From Methylobacterium platani (GTDB lineage Bacteria; Pseudomonadota; Alphaproteobacteria; Rhizobiales; Beijerinckiaceae), in the NCBI RefSeq assembly GCF_001653715.1, contig NZ_LWHQ01000005.1:1-64000 (forward strand): a DNA stretch of 64,000 nucleotides, read 5' to 3'. The translations under genes were made by a program, and so were the position numbers. Below the pieces are notes generated by a model. The model saw nothing but the letters and a program-made list of their open reading frames with translations, was not told the DNA's origin and ran no database searches. Positions 1 to 8,399 of the stretch are shown here, in pieces. The first letter of the stretch is position 1. Every line of letters starts with the position of its first letter.

Positions 1-8
1 GCGGTGCG

Positions 9-1337
9 CTACGGCAGGTGCCGCCGCATCGTGTCCATCCAGTAGCGGTGCTGGATCGCGAACAGGCCCTCGTCCTCGGTCTTGGCGCCGCTGAGCAGCG
101 GCTCCAGCCCGATCGCCCGCGCGCCCTCGTCCGCCCCCTCGATCCAGTGGGTGGCGCCGCGGCAGAGGTCGTTCCACTGCGCCGCGCGGCCGCGATAGCC
201 GATCTGGCAGGCGCGGAACTCCTCCAGGTCGTCGGGGGTCGCCATGCCGCTGGCGTTGAAGAAGTCCTCGTACTGGCGGATGCGCCGGGCCCGGGCGTCC
301 GGCGCCTCGCCCTTCGGCGCGATGCAGTAGATCGTCACCTCGGTCTTATCGACGGCGATCGGCCGGTAGGTCCGGATCTGCGACGAGAACTGGTCCATCA
401 GGTAGACGTTCGGATAGAGGCAGAGATTGCGCGAGCGGTTGATCATCCAGTCGGCCATCGCCTGGCCGTGCTGGTCGGCCAGCTCCGCCCGCCGGTCCCA
501 GTTCGGCCGGTCCTCCGGGTTGGCCCAGGTGGTCCAGAGCAGGAGGTGGCCGTGCTCGAACGAGTAGAAGCCGCCGCCCTGCTTCGCCCAGCCGCCCGCA
601 TCCATGGCGCGGGTCTTGTCGACCACGTGCGATTCCTTGCGCCGGCTGGTGGTGGCGGCGTAGTTCCAGTGCGTCGCGCTGACGTGGTAGCCGTCGGCGC
701 CGTTCTCGGTCTGGAGCTTCCAGTTGCCGTCGAAGACGTAGGTCGAGGCGCCGCGCAGGACCTCGAGCCCGTCCGGCGACTGGTCGACGATCATGTCGAT
801 GATCCGCGTCGCTTGGCCCAGATGCTCGGTCAGCGGCTTCACGTCGGGGTTGAGGCTGCCGAACAGGAAGCCGCGGTAGTTCTCGAACCGCGCCACCTTG
901 GTCAGGTCGTGCGAGCCGTCGCGGTTGAAGCTCTCGGGGTAGCCGGCATTCTCCGGATCCTTGACCTTCAGGAGCTTGCCGCCGTTGCTGAAGGTCCAGC
1001 CGTGGAACGGGCAGGTGAAGGTCGCCTTGTTGCCGCGCTTGTGCCGGCACACCATCGCGCCGCGGTGGCTGCAGGCATTGACGAAGGCCTGCAGCTCGCC
1101 CTTGCGGCTGCGGGTGATCACCACCGGCTGGCGGCCCATGAAGGTGGTGAAGTAGTCATTCGGGTTCGGGATCTGGCTCTCGTGGGCCAGGTAGATCCAG
1201 TTGCCCTCGAAGATGTGCTGCATCTCCAATTCGAAGATGGCCGGATCGGTGAAGATGTCCCGCCGGCAGCGATACGTGCCGGTCTCCGGGTTCTCCTCGA
1301 CCGCGCTCTCGACCACCTGATGCAGATCGTCCAGCAT
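9..1337 (-). CDS. benA: Benzoate 1,2-dioxygenase large (alpha) subunit
   Basis: Rieske non-heme iron oxygenase that dihydroxylates benzoate to its cis-diol, using electrons passed by a reductase. The 442-residue product has the Rieske [2Fe-2S] motif C89-x-H91...C109-x-x-H112 (CSHRG, CPFHGW) and the mononuclear-iron segment [12 protein letters not shown], with D215, H218 and H223 as likely bridge and ligands. Long stretches match what I remember of Acinetobacter BenA ([28 protein letters not shown]). ATG at 1337 follows a purine-rich AGGGAGAG site; a longer upstream in-frame reading has no family similarity. It is divergent from a BenM-type regulator. The small subunit benB would be expected downstream, just beyond the left edge. 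Anthranilate dioxygenase is the main alternative, but the similarity is closer to BenA. Confidence 0.9.
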   Translation of the reverse strand: MLDDLHQVVESAVEENPETGTYRCRRDIFTDPAIFELEMQHIFEGNWIYLAHESQIPNPNDYFTTFMGRQPVVITRSRKGELQAFVNACSHRGAMVCRHKRGNKATFTCPFHGWTFSNGGKLLKVKDPENAGYPESFNRDGSHDLTKVARFENYRGFLFGSLNPDVKPLTEHLGQATRIIDMIVDQSPDGLEVLRGASTYVFDGNWKLQTENGADGYHVSATHWNYAATTSRRKESHVVDKTRAMDAGGWAKQGGGFYSFEHGHLLLWTTWANPEDRPNWDRRAELADQHGQAMADWMINRSRNLCLYPNVYLMDQFSSQIRTYRPIAVDKTEVTIYCIAPKGEAPDARARRIRQYEDFFNASGMATPDDLEEFRACQIGYRGRAAQWNDLCRGATHWIEGADEGARAIGLEPLLSGAKTEDEGLFAIQHRYWMDTMRRHLP

Positions 1338-1506
1338 GATGCTCTCCCTGCCGCGCCGGCTGTTCTTGAGACGAGGAGGATCGTTGCCGGTCCACGCGCC
1401 GTGCGGGCCGGATCGGATCTCGCTCTCGTCTTGCGCAGGGTGGCGTGGTCTCGCGGGGACTGCCCCGTCCCGAGCCGCGCTGGCGCCCTGAGCGTTTCCT
1501 CTTTTT

Positions 1507-1524
1507 CCGGTTCTAAGGAACCGG
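1507..1524. repeat. Small inverted repeat in the benA/benM gap
   Basis: CCGGTTC and GAACCGG arms (7 bp) are separated by TAAG. The repeat lies in the 267-nt divergent promoter region, about 80 nt from the regulator start and 170 nt from benA. It could be a second regulator contact or a short hairpin in the benA leader; the sequence alone does not decide. Confidence 0.4.
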
Positions 1525-1559
1525 CATAAGCAGGTCCAAGACCGATTGGGAACAAAACC

Positions 1560-1574
1560 ATTCCTGGCAGGAAT
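1560..1574. promoter_or_regulatory. LysR-type operator candidate, T-N11-A palindrome
   Basis: ATTCCTG-G-CAGGAAT is a perfect 7-1-7 palindrome containing the LysR T-N11-A core (T1561, A1573). It sits 30 nt upstream of the regulator start, between the divergent benM-like and benA genes, where a LysR recognition site is expected. It differs from the ATAC-N7-GTAT box of Acinetobacter BenM, so binding by the adjacent regulator is an inference. Confidence 0.55.
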
Positions 1575-1604
1575 GATCGGGCGGGAATAATCGGGGAGGA
1601 ATGA

Positions 1605-2513
1605 GTGGAGCTGCGCCACCTGCGCTACTTCGTGGCCGTCGCGCGCGAGCAGAGCTTCACCCGCGCCGCGGAGGCGATGCACGTCGCCCAGCCAGCGCTC
1701 AGCAAGCAGGTCCAGCAATTCGAGGAGGAGTTTGGCCTGGCGCTGATCGAGCGCGGCTCGCGGCCGGTGCGGCTGACCGAGCCGGGCCGGGTGATCTACG
1801 AGCAGGCGCTGCAGATCCTGGAGCGGGTCGACGACCTGCGCGAGACCGGCCGGCGCCTGCGCGTCGCCGAGCGCAACAGCTTCCGCATCGGCTTCGTCGC
1901 CTCGACGCTCTACGGGCGCCTGCCCGAGATCCTGCGCGGCTACCGGATGAAGCGCCCGGACGTCGACATGACGCTGCTCGAATTGCTGACCCTCGAGCAG
2001 ATCGCGGCGCTGAAGGAGGGCCGCATCGATGTCGGCTTCGGCCGGGTCGAGATCGAGGACCCGGCGATCGAGCGCGTCCTCCTGCGCAACGAGCGCCTGA
2101 TCGTCGCCGTGCCGATGGCCTGGGACGCCGCCCGCCCGCCGGGCGCCCTGAAGCTCCGCGACCTCGCCGACACGGCGCTGATCCTCTACCCGAAGAGCGC
2201 GCGGCCCAACAACGCCGACCGCATCCTGGCGCTGTTTCGCGAGCACGGCGTGCGCCCGCCGGTGATCCACGAGGTGCGCGAGCTCCAGACCGCGCTCGGC
2301 CTCGTCGCCGCGGAAGCCGGGGTCTGCGTCGTCCCCGCCTCGATCGAGCGCCTGCGCCGCGACGGCGTCGCCTACCGGCCTCTCGACGAGGAGCGGGCGC
2401 TGATCCCGGTCATCATGAGCTACCGCAAGAACGATCCCTCGCCGGAGATCGGGCTGATCCTGCAATGCGTGAAGGAGGATTACGAGCGCGAGGGGCTGCG
2501 GTTCGGGGTGTGA
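1605..2513 (+). CDS. benM: BenM/CatM-type LysR transcriptional regulator
   Basis: LysR-family activator expected to sense benzoate and/or cis,cis-muconate and to switch on benA. The 302 residues match the BenM/CatM length. The N-terminal winged helix-turn-helix (residues 1-60, starting [19 protein letters not shown]) is followed by a periplasmic-binding-like effector domain with family stretches [24 protein letters not shown] and [23 protein letters not shown]. The GTG at 1605 is preceded by GGGGAGGA; an ATG four bases upstream is in another frame. Divergent orientation to benA supports the assignment. Its own promoter overlaps the palindrome at 1560-1574, so autoregulation is plausible. The exact effector is inferred. 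Confidence 0.85.
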   Translation: MELRHLRYFVAVAREQSFTRAAEAMHVAQPALSKQVQQFEEEFGLALIERGSRPVRLTEPGRVIYEQALQILERVDDLRETGRRLRVAERNSFRIGFVASTLYGRLPEILRGYRMKRPDVDMTLLELLTLEQIAALKEGRIDVGFGRVEIEDPAIERVLLRNERLIVAVPMAWDAARPPGALKLRDLADTALILYPKSARPNNADRILALFREHGVRPPVIHEVRELQTALGLVAAEAGVCVVPASIERLRRDGVAYRPLDEERALIPVIMSYRKNDPSPEIGLILQCVKEDYEREGLRFGV

Positions 2514-2520
2514 GGCGGGA

Positions 2521-2979
2521 TCACCCGCCGAGCGCGGCCAGCGCCGCGCCGTCGAGCCGGAAGAACACCTTGTCGGGCTTTTGCGCTCCGCCGAGCGCCT
2601 CGTAGAAGGCGAGCAGCCGGGGCTGGCCGGCATCCGCCGTCCAGTCCACGCGCGCGAGCCCGCGGGCGAGGGCCTGCGCCGCCACCGCCCGCATCAGGGC
2701 GCGGCCGTGGCCGCCGCCGCGGTGGGGAGCGCCGACGAACAGCTCCTTCAGAAAGAGGCCGCCGGCGAGGCCCGGGCCGGGATAGATCGCCGAGAACGCC
2801 GCGAAGCCGGCGAGCGCCGCGCCCGCGTCCGCCACCAGGATCTCGGTCCCGGCCGGGCGCCCGGCCAGCGACGCCGCGATCGCGGCGCCCGGCGGGCAGG
2901 GCACGCCGTAATAGGCCTGCATCTCCTCGAACAGTCGCGCGAGGGCCGGGTGGTCGGCCTCGGCGGCCGGCCGGATCAC
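2521..2979 (-). CDS. GNAT-family N-acetyltransferase
   Basis: A 152-residue single-domain acetyltransferase. The acetyl-CoA pyrophosphate-binding loop is visible as [11 protein letters not shown] (motif A, about residues 85-95), after the strand FLKELFVG and before a [19 protein letters not shown] segment typical of the GNAT C-terminal half. The substrate is unknown. The GTG start at 2979 overlaps the stop of the upstream E2 gene (GTGA), so the two are translationally coupled. Convergent with the benM-like gene, 7 nt between stops. Confidence 0.8.
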   Translation of the reverse strand: MIRPAAEADHPALARLFEEMQAYYGVPCPPGAAIAASLAGRPAGTEILVADAGAALAGFAAFSAIYPGPGLAGGLFLKELFVGAPHRGGGHGRALMRAVAAQALARGLARVDWTADAGQPRLLAFYEALGGAQKPDKVFFRLDGAALAALGG

Positions 2980-4274
2980 AGCGCGCCCCGGCGCAGGTCG
3001 GTGAGCACCGCGGCGAGGTGGGAGAGGAAGCGCGCCGCCGCGGCGCCGTCCACCGCCCGGTGGTCCCAGGACAGGCTCAGGGGCAGGATCAGCCGCGGCT
3101 GGAAGGCGCTGCCGTCCCAGACCGGCTCGATGCGCGAGCGCGCCGCGCCGAGAATCGCCACCTCGGGCGCGTTGATGATCGGCGTGAAGCCGTCGCCGCC
3201 GATGCCGCCGAGGGAGGAGACCGAGAAGCCGCCGCCCTGCATCGCCGCGGGCGGGAGCGTGCCGGACCGCGCCTGCTCGGCGAGCTCACCCATCTCCTGG
3301 GCGATCTCGACGAGGCCCTTGCGGTCGCAGTCGCGCACCACCGGCACCAGCAGGCCCCGCGGCGTGTCGACCGCGAAGCCGACATGGACGGAGTCCTTCA
3401 GGATCAGGGCGTCGCCGTCGAGCGCGGCGTTGAAGCGCGGATGGGCCCGGAGCGACGCGGCGGCCGCCTTGATCAGGATCGCCACCATGGTGACCTTGTG
3501 GGCGCCCGGCCGGCCGGCCCCGTTCAGCTCGCGCCGCAGGGCCTCGGTCTCGGTGACGTCGGCATGGTCGAAATTGGTGACGTGCGGGATCGTCAGCCAG
3601 TTGCGGGTCAGCGCCTGGCCGGAGATCTGCTGGATGCGCGAAAGGGACTCGCGCCGCACCGGGCCGAACTTGGCGTGGTCGACCTGCGGCCAGGCCGGCA
3701 GCCCGGCGCCGATCCCGGAGGCCGGCGCGGGGCTCGCCGCCGGCGCCGCGGCGGGGGAGGGGACCGCCCGGGGCGAGGCGGGGGCCATCTGGCCGCGCAC
3801 GAAGGCCAGCACGTCCTCGCGCAGGATGCGTCCCTGCGGGCCGGTGCCGGGGATGCCGGCGAGGTCGACGCCGAGCTCTCGCGCATAGGCGCGCACCGAG
3901 GGCGTGGCGTGGGCGTCGGACGAGGTGGGAAGCGCGGGCGCCGGGGCGGCCTGGGCCGCGGGGGCGGCTTGCGGTGCCGCCTGGGCCGCAGGGGCGGGGT
4001 TCGCAGGAGCGGCCTGGGGCGCGGCGCTCTCGCCGGAGGTGTCGACCATCAGGATCGGCGTGCCCTGCGACACCCGGGTGCCGGGGGCCACCAGGATCTC
4101 CGCCACCACGCCCGCCACCGGCGAGGGCACCTCCATGGTGGCCTTGTCGGATTCGATGCTGATCAGCAGGTCGTCGACGGCGATCCGGTCCCCCGGCTTG
4201 ACCAGGATCTCGACCACCGGAACGTCCTTGAAGTCGCCGATATCGGGCAGGGCGACCGGCAGGCTGGCACTCAC
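2976..4274 (-). CDS. aceF: Dihydrolipoyl acetyltransferase (pyruvate dehydrogenase E2)
   Basis: E2 core enzyme of a 2-oxo acid dehydrogenase complex, moving the acyl group from lipoyl-lysine to CoA. The 432 residues hold one lipoyl domain (1-80, ESDKATMEVPSP with K44 as the lipoylation site), an Ala/Pro linker, a peripheral-subunit-binding domain (about 124-162, PSVRAYARELGVDL...GRILREDV) and the catalytic domain with SWDHRAVDG (H405 as catalytic base). The DIGDFKDVPVVEI start resembles E2s that pair with homodimeric AceE. GTG start with GGGAGAG upstream. No aceE or lpd is adjacent, which is unusual, so the exact complex is less certain than the E2 identity. It overlaps the downstream GNAT gene by 4 nt. 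Confidence 0.85.
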   Translation of the reverse strand: MSASLPVALPDIGDFKDVPVVEILVKPGDRIAVDDLLISIESDKATMEVPSPVAGVVAEILVAPGTRVSQGTPILMVDTSGESAAPQAAPANPAPAAQAAPQAAPAAQAAPAPALPTSSDAHATPSVRAYARELGVDLAGIPGTGPQGRILREDVLAFVRGQMAPASPRAVPSPAAAPAASPAPASGIGAGLPAWPQVDHAKFGPVRRESLSRIQQISGQALTRNWLTIPHVTNFDHADVTETEALRRELNGAGRPGAHKVTMVAILIKAAAASLRAHPRFNAALDGDALILKDSVHVGFAVDTPRGLLVPVVRDCDRKGLVEIAQEMGELAEQARSGTLPPAAMQGGGFSVSSLGGIGGDGFTPIINAPEVAILGAARSRIEPVWDGSAFQPRLILPLSLSWDHRAVDGAAAARFLSHLAAVLTDLRRGAL

Positions 4275-4399
4275 GAGGCTCTCCCGAGACGTTTCTCGTT
4301 GTCCCGCGGCGCGGCCGGCCCGTCGAGCAAGGCGGCGCGGCGCCCGGGACGCCGTGCCTAGCCGATTTCGCGACCGAGGGGAAACCGTCGCGCTTCCGC

Positions 4400-4477
4400 G
4401 ACCCTGCCGGGTCTTGCGAGTGTGGGACCCTACCGAGTCTTGCGGGTCCGGGACCCTATCGGGTCTTGCGGGTCCGT
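4400..4477. repeat. Three tandem 26-bp repeats at the 3' end of the DUF2336 gene
   Basis: Three copies with exact 26-bp period begin at 4400, 4426 and 4452, each GACCCT..CGGGTCTTGCG-like. The third copy supplies the last codons (RTRKTR) and stop of the minus-strand DUF2336 gene; the other two lie downstream. Each unit also has GACCC-N4-GGGTC or a one-mismatch form, so transcripts could fold into three small hairpins. It may be a weak terminator or a slippage-prone tract. Confidence 0.8.
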
Positions 4478-5568
4478 TCCGGCAGGGCCGGGCGCAGGGC
4501 CGGGGCGGCGGCCGGGCGCAGGCGCGGCGAGGCCGGGCCGTGGGCCGGGCGGTGCTGCTCGGGCGTGGCGCCGCGCGCCGCCGGCTCGCTGCCGAGGATC
4601 GAGGCGACGAGGTCGCGGGCGGTGGCCGCGTCCATGGCGCGGAACAGGTCGGTGAGGGCGAACACCGCCTCGACCGAGCGGGCGATCGAGGGATCGAGGC
4701 GCAGGAAGATGAACACCGCCTCCTCCTCCGCGAGGTCGGCTGCGCGCAGCGCCAGCGCCAGCAGGTCGCGCCGCTCGGGCTCGGTGGCGCGGAAGCTCAC
4801 CCCCGGCATGCCGAGGGCCTCGCCGAGCGCCGCCTCGAACCGCTCCGGCTCGCCGCGGCCGGCGAAGGCGGTCAGCGCCGCGCCGGCGGCGCGCATCCCC
4901 GCCCGCCCTTGAGGCCGCAGGGCCGCCCGGGCGGCGACGCCGTCGCGGATCGCCGCCCGGCGCTCCGGCCCGGCCTGGAGGTAGAGCGGCGCGAGGTCGA
5001 CCGCCGGCAGGTCGTCGCGGGTGAGCAGCAGGGCGGCGAGGTCCGGCCGCCGGCGCGCCCGCTCCACCAGCCGTTCCAGGGCGAGGCCGGCGAGCGGCGC
5101 CGTCGCGTTGCGGGCGAGCGCCAGGTCGACCTCCGGCTCGTCGCGCCGGCTCAGGTCCTCGACCACGGCCCGGCCGAGATCGTGGCGCAGCGCGATGACC
5201 GCGTCGAGCTCCGGGCCGTTGCCGGCCGCGTCCAGCACCGTCGTCGACAGGACCGGGCTCGTCGCCAGCACCGCGTCGCGGGCACCGCCGCCATGGGCGG
5301 CGAGCAGCGCCAGCACGCTCTGGGGCGTGTCGGGAAGCGGCGCGAGCTTCTGGGCGACGATCTCGGCGGTGGCGTCGTCCACCGTCGGGATCAGGCCGCA
5401 GGCCAGGGCCTCGAAGGCCTTGATCGTCGCGACGTCCCGCACGGGTGCCGCGCGGAACAGGTCCGTCTGCACCCGCAGCAGGACCGGTTTCAGGTCGAGA
5501 CTCCGGTCTCGCGCGAGGTCGAGGAGGCCGGAGAGGTCCGGCGGAGCGTCGGCGGCGGAGCGGGCCAT
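4456..5568 (-). CDS. DUF2336 domain-containing protein
   Basis: A 370-residue, Ala/Leu/Arg-rich, mostly helical protein of the DUF2336 family common in Hyphomicrobiales. Visible family features are the start DLSGLLDLARDRS, the stretch FRAAPVRDVATIKAFEALACGLIP, and repeated helical motifs (LATSPVLSTTVL, LALARNATAPLA) that look HEAT-like. The C-terminal 40 residues are Pro/Arg-rich and end inside the 26-bp repeat array. ATG at 5568 was chosen because the family similarity starts there; an upstream in-frame extension is unlikely to be coding. Function unknown. It is transcribed towards aceF, 181 nt away. Confidence 0.75.
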   Translation of the reverse strand: MARSAADAPPDLSGLLDLARDRSLDLKPVLLRVQTDLFRAAPVRDVATIKAFEALACGLIPTVDDATAEIVAQKLAPLPDTPQSVLALLAAHGGGARDAVLATSPVLSTTVLDAAGNGPELDAVIALRHDLGRAVVEDLSRRDEPEVDLALARNATAPLAGLALERLVERARRRPDLAALLLTRDDLPAVDLAPLYLQAGPERRAAIRDGVAARAALRPQGRAGMRAAGAALTAFAGRGEPERFEAALGEALGMPGVSFRATEPERRDLLALALRAADLAEEEAVFIFLRLDPSIARSVEAVFALTDLFRAMDAATARDLVASILGSEPAARGATPEQHRPAHGPASPRLRPAAAPALRPALPERTRKTR

Positions 5569-5759
5569 GGGCGATCGGGTACGCAGGACATGAAGGCGAC
5601 CCCGACAATGCGAGGGCTCGCGTAAAGCGACGCTTAAGCCTGCGGGCACGGCCCCGGCCCCGGCCTGGGGACAGCGGGGATGACGCACCGCTCCGGTCAC
5701 CGATGGTTTACGCCGCAAGGTCCGTTCCCCCTCGGGCGACGCCCTTTGGAAACATTCCG

Positions 5760-5767
5760 TTAACCAT
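5760..5767 (+). promoter_or_regulatory. CtrA-like half site TTAACCAT
   Basis: TTAACCAT matches the 8-mer CtrA motif of alphaproteobacteria and lies about 80 nt upstream of the small ORF at 5845. A related reverse-orientation ATGGTTTA is at 5703. An isolated 8-mer is weak evidence. Confidence 0.3.
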
Positions 5768-5844
5768 GCGCGTGGTTTGGTCGATTCCGCGAGGCCGCGA
5801 ATGGCGGCGGTCCCGGAGGGACAGGCGGAGGCGGGAGAGGACAC

Positions 5845-6051
5845 ATGGTCGGCCTACAGCGACGTCCCTCGGCGGACATCATCGCGTTCCGGACGGCGCG
5901 CCGGCCCCGGGCCGATGACGCCCCGGCCGATTTTCCCGACACCGATGCGGTCCGCGGCACGATTCTGCTGTTCACGGGAGTGCGCTATGAGAGGCTGCCC
6001 GATCCCGCCGAGCCGGCCCGCCCCGCCTCGGAGCGGCGCTGCCGGGGCTGA
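5845..6051 (+). CDS. Small conserved protein with ILLFTGVRYER motif
   Basis: A 68-residue protein. After a variable start that includes ADIIAFRTARR it carries GTILLFTGVRYERLPDP, a motif I associate with small uncharacterised proteins of Methylobacterium and relatives. ATG at 5845 follows GGAGGCGGGAGAGGACAC, a good ribosome-binding region. No signal peptide or membrane segment. It lies 4 nt upstream of the lipoprotein gene and may be cotranscribed. Function unknown. Confidence 0.6.
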   Translation: MVGLQRRPSADIIAFRTARRPRADDAPADFPDTDAVRGTILLFTGVRYERLPDPAEPARPASERRCRG

Positions 6052-6055
6052 GCCC

Positions 6056-6856
6056 GTGCGCTCCTCCGTGTCGCGCTCCCTGCATCTCCGGATTCCCGGC
6101 CGTACCCTGCTGCTCGCCCTGCCCCTGGTGGCGGCCTGCGCCCAGCAGGGCGATTTCGGCCGTCCGGCCCCGACCGCCTGGAACAGCCTGATCGACGCCG
6201 CCGGCACGCTCGCCGCCCACGAGCGCGGCGAGCCGGCCTCGCCGTTTCCCTTCACGGAGGACGAGCGGGCGCTGCGCGACCGGGCCTGGCGCTTCCTGAT
6301 GCCCGCGCGCGAGCGCGGCGTCTTCGAGGCCGCCCTCGACAACCTCACCCGCGCCCGGGTGCTGCCCGTCGGCTGGCGCCTCTCCGACCCTTCCGCCTAT
6401 TACGAGGCGATCACCGCCGGGCCGTTCCGCTCCCCGGTCTCGCGCTACCGGCGCCTCTCCGACGACCTGGTGGCGGACGGGCGCCTGATCCCGGCCTTCG
6501 CCGAGACGGCGGCCCGGGTGGTGCGCGCCGACCTGACGCGGCTGCAGAGCCTGCCTTTCATCACGACTCTCGACGACCGCGACGTGCGCAGCGCCGCGAT
6601 GCGGGTGGCCGAGAACCGCTGCCTCATCGCCTGGGTGCGCCTGGAGACCGGGGCGCGCTCCGCCTCCTACCGCTACGCCCTCGAGCACCTGCTGGTGGCC
6701 GCCCCCGAGGAGGAGGCGGTGGCGAGCGAACGGGCGCTGGCCTTCCTCGATTCGCGCCGCACCCTGCTCGCGCCGCTGCTGCCGGCCGATGCCGAGATCC
6801 GCTGCGGCCTCGTCCCGCCGGGGCCCGGCGAGGCGGTGCTGGTGCGCAAGGGGTAA
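6056..6856 (+). CDS. Putative lipoprotein of unknown function
   Basis: About 266 residues. The N-terminus has a basic and hydrophobic signal (GRTLLLALPLVAAC) ending in a lipobox LVAAC, so the mature protein should be lipid-anchored at that cysteine. The rest is soluble and Arg/Glu/Leu-rich (AWNSLIDAAGTLAAHERGEP, LRDRAWRFLMPARERGVF) without a family I can name. GTG at 6056 is the first in-frame start after the upstream stop; GTG at 6068 is an alternative. Likely cotranscribed with the small ORF at 5845. Convergent with the DUF1254-type gene at 6874. Confidence 0.65.
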   Translation: MRSSVSRSLHLRIPGRTLLLALPLVAACAQQGDFGRPAPTAWNSLIDAAGTLAAHERGEPASPFPFTEDERALRDRAWRFLMPARERGVFEAALDNLTRARVLPVGWRLSDPSAYYEAITAGPFRSPVSRYRRLSDDLVADGRLIPAFAETAARVVRADLTRLQSLPFITTLDDRDVRSAAMRVAENRCLIAWVRLETGARSASYRYALEHLLVAAPEEEAVASERALAFLDSRRTLLAPLLPADAEIRCGLVPPGPGEAVLVRKG

Positions 6857-6873
6857 GGGGTCGGGGGTGTCCC

Positions 6874-7455
6874 CTACTCGTCCGGCCCGTCGATGGTGCA
6901 GGAGACCGAGCGGGCGGCCTCGTTGGCCTGGGCCTGCTGGCTCGGCAGGCCGGCGAGCACCCGCACGCTGACGAAGCCCTCGCGGCTCGGCGCGACGATG
7001 CGCACGTCGCGGTTGCGCTCGTCCTCGTCGGCGGTGGCGAGCGCCTCGTCGAACTGGCGCTTGGTCATGACGACGAGCTCGACGGTGCCGCGCAGGGCGG
7101 CCTGGTCGGTGATGGCGTAGTAGGCGCCGTTGCGCCCGTGCAGCGCGATCGTCTCGAGGAGCGGCCCGGTCTCGGCGGTGATCCGCACCGGGCCGTCGTC
7201 GAGGTCGTAGGCGCAGACGCCTACCGCCGCCGCCGGGTCCTGCCGCCGCAGCCAGCCTTCGGCCGGCTCGACGGGACCGCCGGTCTCGGCAGCGTGGACC
7301 AGCACCGAGGTGTCGTTGGCGAGCGTGGCGCGCGAGCGGGCGAAGGCGTCGCCGGTGGCGAGGTAGGGGATCGCCAGCACCGTCGCGACGTGGACGAGCC
7401 CGGCGAGCACGAGCCCGCACAGGGTGGCGAGGAGGAAGCGGCCGAGCGGCGTCAC
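6874..7455 (-). CDS. DUF1254-type membrane-anchored protein
   Basis: A 193-residue protein with one N-terminal membrane segment (FLLATLCGLVLAGLVHVATVL) and an extracytoplasmic domain containing NGAYYAITDQAAL, VVMTKRQFDEALA and SREGFVSVRVLA, as in the short alphaproteobacterial DUF1254 proteins. It follows a DUF1214-type gene; the two families are fused in longer proteins elsewhere, which supports joint function. GTG at 7455 overlaps the upstream stop (GTGA) and has GGAGG in the preceding gene. Function unknown, probably envelope-related. Confidence 0.7.
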   Translation of the reverse strand: MTPLGRFLLATLCGLVLAGLVHVATVLAIPYLATGDAFARSRATLANDTSVLVHAAETGGPVEPAEGWLRRQDPAAAVGVCAYDLDDGPVRITAETGPLLETIALHGRNGAYYAITDQAALRGTVELVVMTKRQFDEALATADEDERNRDVRIVAPSREGFVSVRVLAGLPSQQAQANEAARSVSCTIDGPDE

Positions 7456-8144
7456 GGGCAATCCTCCCGGGTGATCGAGGGTACGCCCTCGCGCTCGAGC
7501 ACGCCCGTGCTCGCCGCCACCGGCGTGTCGTAGAGGCGCAGCACCAGCCGGACCGAGCCCTCGCCCGCCGGCATCGGCAGCCAGTTGCCGGGCTGCACGG
7601 TCGGGCTCAGGGCGACGGCGAAGCGCCCGTCGCGGTCGCGCAGCACCTCGGTCGAGGTGAAGCCGGTGCGCGGCGGCGGGGCGGCGCCGGCTCGAGGGGC
7701 GGGCTTCGGGCGGCGGCTGCTCTCCACCGTCAGGGTCCAGGCCCGCGCCGGCGGGGTGGCGCCGGCGATGCGGTAGCGGCAGGACGGATCGAGCCGCCGC
7801 CCGGCATCGTCGGTGATCGCCGTGAGGAGCAGCCCCTCGCCGAGCGCCAGCGGGATCTCGCCGGTGCGGGCATGGATCGCCCGCACGTAGGGGTCGGCGT
7901 CGCGCGAGCCGATCTTCGGCCAGGCGGTCCAGGCGTTGAGGGCGACGCCCCCGAACGGGTAGCGCCCCCGCGTCGCCCAGTTGGCGGAGGCCAGCCCCAG
8001 GACCGCCCCGAGGCCGAGGGCGTAGAGCACGAGCCCCACGGTCCCGAGCCGGCGCGGGCGCGCGAGCCGCCGCAGGAGGCGGGGCAGGGGCCGGCGGGAC
8101 GCGGCGCGCCCGGGGGGCGGAGGGACGAGTGTCTCGGTCGGCAT
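7452..8144 (-). CDS. DUF1214-type membrane-anchored protein
   Basis: A 230-residue protein. A basic Pro/Arg-rich cytoplasmic start is followed by one membrane segment (GLVLYALGLGAVLGLASANW, about residues 36-56) and a periplasmic domain with the DUF1214 pattern: NAWTAWPKIGS, Y.RAI.ARTGEIPLALGE, and the end GNWLPMPAGEGSVRLVLRLYDT. First gene of a two-gene operon with the DUF1254-type partner (4-nt overlap). ATG at 8144; longer upstream readings are unsupported. Function unknown. Confidence 0.72.
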   Translation of the reverse strand: MPTETLVPPPPGRAASRRPLPRLLRRLARPRRLGTVGLVLYALGLGAVLGLASANWATRGRYPFGGVALNAWTAWPKIGSRDADPYVRAIHARTGEIPLALGEGLLLTAITDDAGRRLDPSCRYRIAGATPPARAWTLTVESSRRPKPAPRAGAAPPPRTGFTSTEVLRDRDGRFAVALSPTVQPGNWLPMPAGEGSVRLVLRLYDTPVAASTGVLEREGVPSITREDCP

Positions 8145-8399
8145 CGTGGGGCGTGTCTAGCCCAGGTCGGGCCGGGGCCGAACGGGTATTTTGCGGAGGC
8201 ATCGCAGAATCGAAAGCCGCACGAGGCTGATCGTGCTGCTAAGCGAAGCCCTCGCATTCCGCGATGCGTGCTGCCTGACCGTTCTGGGGTTCGTGCCTCA
8301 CGTTCGATGCGTGGTGGAGGTATCGGGGGCAATCGAGGGCGTCTGCCTGACCGGCTTGCTGATGCTCACAGGTCGGGCCGGTTCTGGAATCTAAGATAA

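Noticed and set aside
9..1560. A longer reading upstream of benA extending its N-terminus
   Set aside because: BenA similarity and a good ribosome site begin at 1337, and the extension is low-complexity.
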